A stretch of 64,000 bases of DNA, taken from the NCBI GenBank assembly GCA_000827205.1, contig KN832555.1, positions 753,536 to 817,535 on the forward strand, written 5' to 3'. A model generated the notes under the pieces. That model ran no database searches and had not been told where the DNA came from. It saw only the letters and a list, made by a program, of their open reading frames with translations. A program made the translations under genes and the position numbers. This document shows positions 29,297 to 39,580 of the stretch, piece by piece (position 1 is the first letter of the stretch; each line of letters opens with the position of its first letter). Source of the DNA: Plicaturopsis crispa FD-325 SS-3 (Eukaryota > Basidiomycota > Agaricomycetes > Amylocorticiales > Amylocorticiaceae).

Positions 29297-32200
29297 GGCA
29301 CGATGTCCAGTCGCCGATAGCGTGTCTATTTGTGGGTGTGCGGATCTGGTACGCCGTCCATTTCGGGTCTTTCGCTGTGGTAGGTGCTGATAAGAGCCGC
29401 GCCGACAGGTCGATGGGCTTCACGAAAGGAAATGCTACTGTACACTAGACTATATCATCTTGTATCATTTTCACACGGGTTTACCAGAGATTCTGAGCGC
29501 AATGCAAGGGATATGCGTTCGACATTCTGTGCGCTTGGAGCGGGTCTAGGTCTCTCGAGAACGAATACTGTATGTCTCTAGGAAAAGGCAGTACAGATTG
29601 CTGCAAGATGGGTAAACCGACCCGAGCGACTTGACTTTAGCTGGCCAAATCGCCAAATCATGCAAATCATTCGAATGGCCAAAGCGCTAGAGTATGCACA
29701 TCACTCAAAATGAGACTCAGTTCAACGCTGGTTGACATGGAAAAACAACAATTTATTCCTGGAAGACGCGATGCCTCTAATCTCTCTGAAATCGCCCGCC
29801 CTTTCATTCCGCTAAGCCAAAGTATCGTACCACCCGACGAGCGAGACTACCATGACGGAGATTCAGAACGATGTTGAGACATATACAAAGCACAGTAGAC
29901 TCACAGTACGCAACAATGGTATACCCCCGAACGCTCTGTTGTCACTGCGTAGAGGTCGCGGCACGCCTGCAGACGACAGACCGCGTTGGGATGCGCTGGG
30001 GGTCGGCGTCAGCAAGAGCCTAAGGTCCCGAGAAGGATTAAAAGCCTCAAACCGGCTTGGAGACGCGCGACATGATGTGAGGGAATTCCTGTACGAAGAA
30101 TGTGTCAGATACAGGAGCGGCTACACGACGCACCAGCGCTCGTCGACTCGCGGCAACCGCACAATAATATACCGATCCCGCCTGGAACTGATACGAAACG
30201 TCAGAAAGACGCCGCCTCCAATGCAAGCCCAAACTCACCGATTCGTCCAAGGGTCTTCCGTAAAAAGGAGAGGTTGCGCCACCCGAAGGTGGCATAGGAA
30301 AAAATTTATCGCACACGAGCACGCGCCCCCCGAAGAGAGCGCGCGGACGATGGACACCGACAGGAACTCCGAAGAGTCCTGCCGGCCGCGATGTGGTGCG
30401 ACGCGCCTGGCGCCATTCACCCACCGCAGCCGCCTGCTGCAGCTCAAGATACGCGTATAGCCTTGGATGCACTGCAACTGCGCACTACGGCAATGATCCA
30501 CCGGAGCGTCGTTCATTCAATGTCCCGCGAAGCAGGGCATTAATGAATCGCTCAGACGCGTCGCGAGGGAGGGGAATGATGGTTGTTTTTTTGTGTCCAA
30601 TCGTTTTCCTTTGCGGCAGCCTTTCTCCTGTGGTGAATGGCATCATGAGCGACGGGCCTTCAGGCGAACTAGGAGGGAGAAAACATACCATCACCACTTC
30701 TGTCTTTCTCCGTTTCTTTTTTTCCTTTTTCACTGGGACCTTGTCAGCGAAAGAGCGACGAAAGAAAGAAATGAGAAACACGCACTCGGCATTATGTCCT
30801 TTTGGTCGGTTCCTTTTGTCGGTGTCCTGCCGGCAACACGGATATGAGTGCGACAGTACAACGCGAGCCTAGGTGAAGACATGCACCATTTTCGTTTTGT
30901 TTGAAGCGGGGGGTTTCAACCGGATCCTTTGCCGCATCTTCTGCCTTTCACTGTGGACGACAAAATAAGCGGGATGCGAACCTATATTGTATCGGAGAAG
31001 CTTACCGTGCCCTTTTTTTCTTTTTCTTTTTCTTTTTTCGGTGTCCTGTAGACGGTACGCAGCTGTGAGCGAGATGCCGAGGAAGAGCGAGAGATACATA
31101 CCTTTTATCTGTCCTTTGTGCCGACCATTTGTATCTGAGAAGGGTGAGCGCATCATAGTCAAAGCCGGAAGAGAATAAGAAAGGCGCAGTGGCCTGCAGA
31201 GCCCGCCGCGCCTACTCATCACTCGCCCTTACACTTAATCTTGAGGATGGTTGAGGCAGCCAGCTCACGCCTTACGCACTCACGCCACTCCTCACGCCCA
31301 CTCCCATACCCTGTACGGTCAAATGTAGGGGCGCAAAGTCGAAGAGCGGTGCGAACGCCACAAGGTTGCCGAACGTGGCGGAGGTCGACGAACAAGGGCA
31401 GAGGTGGCGACATTGACGAAAGAGTGGCGCAGTAGAATGGCGGCGGAGTAGAGAGGAGACCGGCAGGGTAGAAGGAAGAGCAGGAAGATGAGAGGCACGA
31501 TGAGCACGGCGACGGAGTAGAGAAATAATGGTACTCGCCTTTGAGGGTTGAGAGGGGGGAGCGAACTCAATCAAGTCCCTGGCCACCACGGGTGAAGATG
31601 GGGGGAAAAGACGAGCAGTGAAGATCAAAACATTCAGAGGGCGCCATTTTATAGCGCCCCAGCACAGGATTTGCCACAAAATACGCAGTCGTCCTCGTGC
31701 ATCGAAGCACAACGCCATCCCCTGAAAAAGGCCTTTGTTCTTCGCCTCGGGCGTTCAATTGTGATAGCCAAAGGGGCATCGCCCATCAGATAGCACCGTT
31801 ATCGTGAAAGGGAAAAGGGCGCTAGATGGAAGCATCTGTCATTTATTATGATGACTCGATAGAAAAACAAGAGAAAAACAAGGACCCACAACTCTCGCCG
31901 AAAGGATCCGTTGATGACGCCCAGATTTTTAAAAGAGACAACGATGTAGCAGTAGACTTGTTTCGCCCTCCTTGGGCTACTCAACAGCGGTCCTCGCCCT
32001 ACACTGCTTTATCATAGGATTGCTGTCTGCGAGCTGTGCGAAATGAAGTACTAGCCTTTGACCAGTGGGCGATAGCCGAAATGGTTCCGATATCATCATC
32101 CCAAAAAGGCAGTTCCTCAAGTTCACCGATTTTGTCAAGAATCTCCTTTCTCGAATCGCCGCTAGGCCTCTTCTCTTGCTGCGCCCATCACGAGGTCTAT

Positions 32201-33443
32201 CTGAGACATGCCAGTCATCTTCAAAGGCACGATATATCCGAGGAACTTCGAGGAGCTTGTGCCCTCGATTGCCGTTTCTGAGTCGCCGCGACTTCCCCCT
32301 TCTCGTCTCGCTTGTCGGATCGCGTTTCGTTCGTATCTTCAATTGAAGTGCGGTAGATTTCTGGACGAATTGCGCAGTCTGTCTCTGTGCTGCGGGCTGC
32401 GACAATGAGCTTAATTCTCATTCAGTGCGTGCACGGGCCGCAGCTACTAGGCATCATATGACGGAGAATAGAGGGAAGCAGGGTCGCGAATTCGCTGTCC
32501 GTAGAGGAGTACAGAAGGACCGTTGAAAATTTCGCCAGAAATAGTATTGGTTCTCCCTGTGGACGATTTCTCGTCTCGGATGAGGTCGGTAGTAGAAAAT
32601 TCATCATTACGATCCATCCTTGACTGCGTTTGCCGACACACCTTTCAACATCGTCTAGACAAGGCATCAGAAGCTCCACGTTTGCCTTGGTTGCGTCTTT
32701 GTCTGGCGCCAATGTGGTACGCACTCTATATTTGCAAAAATTCGCTGATCGAGCGTGTTACACTAACGCGCACGAGAGCGCTCTGACCGTTCATCATCAG
32801 GCTGCAGAATGGCATCCTCATGTTTGCCGCATTGCGAGTCGCCCCAGGCGCTTGAGTACAACCTTCTTACATTTTTACAGGTCTCCGGCTACGCGCACCA
32901 GCGTTCTTCCGCCCGTTCTTCTCACATCGCAAGGACAAGACGCCGCCATGGTAGACGGCGTCTCGAAAAAGATTGCGTGCCTACCGACCGAATCCCGTCC
33001 AAGCGTGTCCAAACCTAGCGACACTCCTCTCTAGCATCCCTTGACGCCTTGCTTGACGCCCAAATACAACGCCTGGACAAGGGTGTCCAAATCCGGATGT
33101 TACCTTGTACTCGCTGCTTTTAGGTCCCCTTCTCTCCAGGGCTGCTTAAGTGAGATGATTGCAGCGAAAGACACTAGCAACAGCACCACTGCCCACAGAA
33201 GAACCGTCCCAACAAGTAAACCTGTCTTCGTCGACTCGTAAATCAACACTCAATTGTGTTCAGCCTCACACGCGCTTCTCGACGCGTCGCGTCACGCAGC
33301 CTCGCCAACATCCAAATACCTCCCCAGTTTCAAGTCCAACTCGCCATCCGTTTCACGATCGGAACTGTCCACGTCGCACAGCCTCCCCACGGATACGCAT
33401 ATAACCCACTCTAATCGGCGCCTATACAGTCGTACGCACAGTC
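29297..33443. other. 4.1-kb dark region without a confident gene
   Basis: Frames are many, short and overlapping. At 29852-30460 the + strand is open for 202 codons from a true ATG. A second + frame (30100-30297) and its continuation to about 30543 look equally protein-like, so either a gene with unidentified introns or a decayed gene lies here. Two long pyrimidine tracts on the + strand (about 30695-30735 and 31010-31040) are each followed by similar words (GGTGTCCTG). Around 31240-31560 the sequence is rich in short purine-pyrimidine repeats. Frames at 31826-32410 and 32422-33040 are unrecognised. No transposase, reverse transcriptase or integrase motif was seen. Confidence 0.4.
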
Positions 33444-33677
33444 ATGACCAACCACAACCCCTCCTCACCCCCCGCGTCGCCCAGCTACGGGGGCGGATTC
33501 TTCCCTGTAGCGCCCACATCCCCGCATGCGTTCGCGTCATTCCAACAGTCCCCGCGCGACCAGCACGCAATGTACGCGCAATTCGGCGCCGTCGCACCGG
33601 GAAGCCAAACAAACACGCAGCATAGCAGCGCGAACGGGAACTGGGGCAGCCTGAAGAGGTTCATGCGCAGGAAGTAG
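33444..33677 (+). CDS. Small Ser/Pro/Gln-rich protein ending in a basic tail
   Basis: A single exon encodes 77 residues: MTNHNPSSPPASPSYGGG, then a Pro/Ala/Phe-rich middle, then SSANGNWGSLKRFMRRK at the C-terminus. The composition is protein-like and the ending is distinctive. The preceding 250 bp is rich in C and T with CACCAC/CGCACAG phrases, like a fungal promoter. There is no signal peptide or known domain. The Trp-Gly-Ser-Leu-Lys-Arg-Phe-Met-Arg-Arg-Lys end could be an amphipathic membrane-binding helix. I have an impression that short proteins with this kind of ending recur in agaricomycetes, but could not check it. Confidence 0.6.
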   Translation: MTNHNPSSPPASPSYGGGFFPVAPTSPHAFASFQQSPRDQHAMYAQFGAVAPGSQTNTQHSSANGNWGSLKRFMRRK

Positions 33678-35275
33678 GCACTTGAAGAGCCTGGGTGCTC
33701 CGAGGGGACGCTGTTTTCACGATGGGCTCATTGCCTGGTGCTTGGGTTGTGTGGCAGGAGGGAGTGCGATGCAGCGGAGGAAGAGGGGGTGTAACATTTC
33801 GGAAGGCGTGACAGGGTGCTGTGCACAATAACCCGCTACAGGCAGAGATTCGACATACGAGCAGTGTTTTTCTAAATCAGGATTCAGCATCATCCGCCAA
33901 CGACTACTTACGACCATGTATCCTTTATTGTTTGTATCCCGGATCCTTATCATATGCGCATTTCTTCGTTGTAAACGAGTCGATGAACTGTGGAGGAGAT
34001 GAAAGCACGTAACAATAAGGCGAGGACTTCGACTGATATGGGTGCTAGTGGGCGTTGATATTCTTGCGATGCAAGTAGGATATATGCACTCGTGCGTCCG
34101 CGTCTTATCGCACCGTTGGGCGACGAAGAACTGGGCTCAGAAGATATAGATGGGCGCTGAACACAAAGCTGTGCTTGCTGGAACCACAGTAGATCCCCGA
34201 CTCTTGGAACAAGAGAGGGTTGTGTCGGCGAGAAACGTAAAAACGTCTATTGCAGCTCAACCCGTGTGAAGCTTACATAAGACGCCCCTATGTCTCTCTA
34301 CGTCCTCGTCGTTTGCAGCTTGCTCGTCGTGAGTCGTGGCTGTGCGTCTCTGTGCTTTGTTTCGTACATGTATACTCGGAATTCACTTCGTTGATAATGG
34401 TACTGCAGTTGTGTTTCGTCGCGGTACACATCTACAGCTACATCTCCACGCGCATCCCGCAGAATTTGGGCACTGCGCCGTGACCGCTGACTTCGCCGAC
34501 GGCTGGCTTGAACATCTCTGTGTCACCATTCATACGGAAATTCAGCGTACGCACAAGGACCTTGCAAGGACAACGACACTGCGCTGTAGTCGTACGGGAT
34601 TAATGGGGCCCCAGTACGACTTGATCGTCCCCCCCCGCTTTACGCTCTGTGCTTCCGCTAAGTACCTGTATATGGTATCAACACTTCAGGGCTCCGCATG
34701 CCAGCGTACCAGATTATGGTTCAATTTATACAGTCAGAGTACTTCAATGTTTCTGTAGGATGGCCTTGTATACAATGTGACAATATTGACAGAAGGGTGG
34801 CTCTGACTCCGGTGCTGCAGTGCAGTACTGCTACTCAGATGGCTGTAGTCTGCTGTCTGTGGCATGCAGCAATTTACAGAGCAAGTATTTAGCCTCGGAT
34901 TGGAGGTATTGCGATTCTGACACTGGCCTGCGTGAACGAGGAGTCGGGGATGGGCGCTTGCGCCGCTAACGATTCGATCCAAGGTGCGCAAACGATTCAC
35001 ACTCGCGATACCACTGCTCAAACAAGTTTAGGCTGTGTAGAGAAAAGCAGGAAAGCCATGTAGAACTTGTGTAGAACGAGCCCGAGTCGTGGTATAAGCA
35101 GAGAAATCTGGGTCAGATTAGGACGAGGCCAGTATCGGTGTCGCCCACGTGGCCGACGGCGTCTGCCGATCAGGGGTAGACCTCGAAAGTATTTTGGGCC
35201 TGCTCATCGTCGAGCACAGCGACCAGCACCCTTTGCTCGTCGTTCGCCACAGCGTCAACCGTCAAAACAACGGTC
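33678..35275. other. Intergenic region, nothing recognised
   Basis: Frames on both strands are short, Cys/Arg-rich and unrelated to known families. The last 150 bp before 35276 probably contains the promoter of the ING gene. No repeat or RNA gene was recognised. Confidence 0.45.
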
Positions 35276-36742
35276 ATGGCACCGCCCAGAATGCCGAACT
35301 CGACGACGGGCTCAGGCATCTCTACCGCCTACTCGCTGTCTCTGCTCTCCGAGTACACCCACACGCTCGACTCCCTGCCGCTCGACCTCTCTCGCAATTT
35401 TGCAGACCTACGCGAGCTCGACGCCGTCCTCTCCTCCTCCATGTCGTCGATAACTGCAAAGATACATGCCCTCACGCTGATGCTCGAGCAGCCCGACGCC
35501 CAGATGTCGAAGCAGGAGCGGCTCTGGCTGCTCTCCGACATCGCAGACGAGGCCGCTCGGCTCAAGCTCGGTGGCGAGGACAAAATCCGCGTCGCTTGTC
35601 AGGCAGGCGACGCTCTTAAATCTCATACAGCCCACTTGGACGCCCTTATGGACCATATGCCTTCATTCGACCGGGCCATCCTAAACAGGCGCACCACATA
35701 CCCGCACGTCGCGCAGCGCTCGTTCAATCCAGCACCGACCCTGGAGTCTGGGCGCAGGAGGCGAGGTGGCTACGGCTCGCTGTTGGTTAGCGCGCCAGAC
35801 CCAAGTCCGGCGAAGAGGAAGCGTGCGGTGCGCGACGACGATGTGGAGAGGTCGCCACGCAAGGACAAGCCCATAGAGACGTCGAACCACCGTGCTCGCA
35901 ATGGCAATGGTCGTTCCAGAAAGTCAGCCCTGTCCCGTCGCTCTCTGATCGCGCTGTCTTCTAATGCTGTGTGCACAGGGTCGAACGCGCTGCATCGCCT
36001 ACGGAATCCCTAATGTCCACCGCCTCACACATTCCGTCCCACCAGCAGGCCCCCACCTCTCACGCGGCGCGCAATAATCACAAGCGCACCCGGCCCTCCG
36101 CGCATACCGCGCACGAGAACCACAACGGGTCTCTCCTTGACCAGACTGTTGCACGGCGCGAGATGTTCCACACTGCACCGTCGTCGTCAGCCACCCACCC
36201 TTCGCTCCCGCTTCCATACGGAGGTGGAAATGGGAACCCGTACGAACATATCCCCCAGTTACCACTCCCAAGCCATACGGAGTGGACCCCGGCGCCTACT
36301 CAGTTGGAGGGCCCCGGGATGCCCGTGGCCCGCGGCGCGTCCTTGACGCACACCGGCATGCCCATCACTGCACCGATCGTGGTGCCGCAGCCGCAACAGC
36401 CGCCGCAGCCACCGGCACCAGGCGAAGAAGACGGAGAAGGAGAGGTCGACAATAAGGTGTATTGTTTCTGCCAGACGGTCAGCTACGGCGAGATGATCGG
36501 GTGCGACGACATGGATTGCCCTCATGAATGGGTATGTTTTGTTCTCGTTGTTTATCTTATTTTCGTGCTGACGGTCTCAACAGTTCCATCTCTCGTGCGT
36601 CGGGCTCGACGAGACGCCGCGTGGCTCCTGGTATTGTGACACCTGTCGCGCAAAACGGGAGCGAAAGGGTCCCCGAGGAGGCAAACGACGCGCTGGAGGT
36701 GGAGCTGGACGCTCAGGCGCGAAGGCTGCAAATGGAGCGTGA
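35276..36742 (+). CDS. ING-family PHD-finger chromatin protein
   Basis: Exons 35276-35922, 35979-36531 and 36584-36742 give 452 residues. The N-terminal ING domain (LSEYTHTLDSLPLDLSRNF, LRELDAVLSSSMSSITAKI) is helical and binds acetyltransferase or deacetylase partners. The middle is basic and disordered, with PAKRKRAVRDDDVERSPRKD as a likely nuclear signal. The C-terminal PHD finger reads VYCFCQTVSYGEMIGCDDMD, CPHEWFHLSCVGL, RGSWYCDTC. All eight zinc ligands are present, as are the YGEM and DxxCPxEWFH features by which ING PHDs read H3K4me3. It ends in a Gly/Arg/Lys tail. Homologues are yeast Pho23, Yng1 and Yng2; which complex this belongs to is not clear. The last intron splits the PHD finger. 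It converges on Fip1 with 201 bp between the stops. Confidence 0.94.
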
Positions 36743-36943
36743 AGAGATTATATCGCTATGTATCATGTATTTCCGGTCCCCCTCTCATTTCCTACCTTGC
36801 TCATGCTTCAAATAATGGTCACATATGCTTGTTTCGATTTTCCTGACTCAGTATTTGAGGCGAATGGCCGACTGCAGTCTCAATAACACCAGACATGTGC
36901 ACGATATATAGAGCAAGAGATAAATACAACGTCAACCGATATG

Positions 36944-39277
36944 TCATCGACGTTTTGATCCTCGCCCCTCGTCCAAGGTTGGGGAGCTCCGTCGTTTTCT
37001 AAGGTGGACGTTAGCTATGTTCTCGAACTTGAACATTCGCAGCTTACCTGCTGCCCCTGTCCTCGATTTCAGCCGAGGGCGTCCGGCCAGTCTCCTTGTT
37101 TGCGCCGCCACCGTAATCCAGCCCGTCGACAGCGGGTGCATTGCCGTCCCGATCCTTGTACTTGTTCTGGTTCCGCGGGCCAGTGGGTACACCAGGTGGC
37201 AACGGCGACGCAGGTCGTACAGGTACGGGTGGACGCTCAGCTAAAGAGAGGCGACGCAAACAACCACGCATTTCTTCAGAACGCGTTCACATCGTGGATA
37301 TTAAGTAGCTCGACGTACCACTCTCTGGTCCGTATACACCGCCCCGTCCCCTGCCCCGCCCTGCGAAGCCGCCACTCCGACCACGCGGGCCCTGTCCCCG
37401 TCCGCGATATTGCACGGGAGTGCCGCCGCGTGCGGCAGGCGGAACTGGTGTGCCACCTCCTTCTATAGGCGGGTACATTGGCTGGTTCATCTGGCCTTGA
37501 TTGATTTGTCCTGGATTCATCTGCCCGGGGTTCATTTGGCCAGGGTTCATCTGGCCTTGGTTCATTTGACTCGGGTCCTGTTGCCAATAAGTTGAGCACG
37601 ACGCAAGTGTACATACCATAGACGCCTACCTGCATGCCAAAGTCCCCACCCATACCCATGTTCATCATACCTGGCCCCGGACCACCGCCTTGGCCAAACT
37701 GATCGGGCATGCCCATTTGCATGGACTGGTCTGGTGTCGCGTTACCCGGACCCGGACCCTCCTGCATCATAGGCCCCCCACCCTGCATCTGCATCTGCAT
37801 GTCGCCATTCATGCCCATGCCCATCCCCATGTTCATTCCACCCATCCCAGACATGTCCATCATCGGGTTCATGCCGACGCCACCACCCATCATACCAGGA
37901 TTTGGCCCCCCGCCCGACATCAGCGAGTTCGCGCCGGTCATGACCATGGTCCTGAGCTCTGGTGGAAGTGCGGATAGCTGCTCCTCTGGCATGCCTGCAA
38001 AGTTCTGTGTGAAGGAAGCAACGATGAATAGCTGTATCATTGGACACAAAAAACTGGGGACATACGATGACATTGAGTTTGAGAACGTTGCCCATTTCTC
38101 CTAGATCTCGCCTGCGGTAGCAGTACGCCTCCCAGGATATTTCGTCAAAGCCGTAGTTAAACCAGTCGCTTATATCAGCCCCTGGTCTCCGCCATGGCTT
38201 CTCTGCCATAGCATTTAGATCAACCTCGAGAACGGAACGTCCGTCGAACATCCCGGGCATGGAGGGATCTATGGTGGGGTGTGACGGTGGTGCGGTGGCC
38301 GGAGGAAGGGTGGATGGATCTGGCCCGTCGGGAATGGGAGTCTGTTCCTCGTTTTTTGGTTGGCTGTCGGACGTGGAAGGCTGCGACGCTGGTTGCTGAG
38401 CATGTGCGGTTGTAGGTGCAGGGGTACCATTTCCTGTGGGTTGAGGAGTAGAAGTGGATTTGCTGGGGGTCGCTGCGCTAGGTCCGCCGCGTTCTCTCGG
38501 TGTGTATTCCGTGGTCAATGAGGGTTGTGGACCTGTACCAGTACTTGATTAGTACGCTCAATTGATGCAAATGCGTAGGTGTTACCTTTGGCAGGTGTAT
38601 TTGCAGACGAACTTGTGGCCCGGTTCGTTGGAGGCCGGGCAGGTACATTTTGTCTGTGGAACATATGAGCGCTACTTCATGGTCTCGGGGCGGGATGCTC
38701 ACCGGAAATCGAGCGAGCGGGCAACAGGTTCCAGTATGATTTCAATGTCATCCTAAGATGAATGTAAGGTTCCATAGGAACGTCTGAGCGTCGTATTGGA
38801 CGTACCTCGTCACTTTCTTCCGCATCCTCCAATTCCACGTCGGCGTCCTCCTCTTCCTCCATTTCTACCGGCTCCTCTCCCTTGCCTTCTGCTGCCTCCG
38901 CCTCCAGATTTGCAATGACACCATTTGAGGATGATGCAGTCTTCTCTATAGCAATTCTAAGTCTGCCATGAGATGGGTCTGCGCACCGTCGGATGGAATA
39001 TGAACTCACGGCTGCGGCACTAATCACACAATGCACAGGACAAGATGAGTAAAACGCGTCACATCTTATTGCTTCAACAAAGTACAAAAAGCCACAGAGA
39101 CGCCCGCTTTGCAGAGAAATGGGTGGAAAATCCCGGAGACCAGCTCTTACCAGAAGTCGACACCTGTGGTTTGGGTTCCTCCGCTTGAAGGGGCTCGCCG
39201 TAGAGAAAAGCGTCATCGTCATCCCTGGCGAAGCACAGTCAGCTCTCTGTGCAGTGTACGATCGCGAACACACACAT
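36944..39277 (-). CDS. FIP1: Pre-mRNA polyadenylation factor Fip1
   Basis: Eleven exons (39277-39276, 39224-39151, 39019-39010, 38956-38806, 38752-38703, 38653-38586, 38532-38066, 38004-37630, 37577-37319, 37240-37048, 36998-36944) join in frame to 567 residues. The Fip1 motif KPWRRPGADISDWFNYGFDE followed by ISWEAYCYRRRDLGEMGNVL is unmistakable. The acidic N-terminus (DDDDAFLYGEPLQ, EEEEDADVELEDAEESDE, DDIEIILEP) matches the poly(A)-polymerase-binding end of Fip1. Fip1 tethers poly(A) polymerase to the cleavage and polyadenylation machinery in the nucleus. After the motif come a Met/Gly-rich region, a QMNPG-type repeat, an RGG-type region (RGRGQGPRGR) and a basic end. The start codon is split by the first intron (AT in exon 1, G in exon 2), and exon 3 is only 10 bp; both are inferred from phase and family N-termini. 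Confidence 0.9.
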
Positions 39278-39580
39278 TTTTGTGACCAGAAACTGAGGAA
39301 CAGAGGAGAAAAGTGAAGCGCGAAAGTCGAGGAGGTCAAGGTTCTGTTTCAAGCGACGCGCCCGCAATATGCGCCCCTTCCGAAATCCGCTCGCTCTTCC
39401 GCGGCATTGCCCCGACTTGCAGTCTCAGGAACCTGACTGAGGCTCGCGTTGCATGTGGTGAGGAAATGAGCAAGTGTGACGGAAAATTAGACATGGCGGC
39501 AGGCGTATGTATACATGAGTAACACATGAGCGATGAATAGAATAATTTAGTGCATGCAATCCTCTCCGACAGATAAAAAC
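39278..39580. other. Short region between RIC1 stop and Fip1 start
   Basis: Both neighbours are on the - strand, so this holds the Fip1 promoter and the RIC1 3' end. On the - strand an ATG at 39495 in a strong context (GCCGCCATGTC) opens a short frame of 53 codons. It could be an upstream frame in the Fip1 leader, but nothing confirms it is transcribed. Confidence 0.4.

Noticed and set aside
30047-30472. 141-codon - strand frame
   Set aside because: It overlaps three open + strand frames, is Arg/Val-rich with no motif, and begins at a non-ATG codon.
31272-31718. 148-codon - strand frame rich in Leu, Pro and Ser
   Set aside because: Composition follows the local simple purine/pyrimidine repeats and no splice or start support was found.
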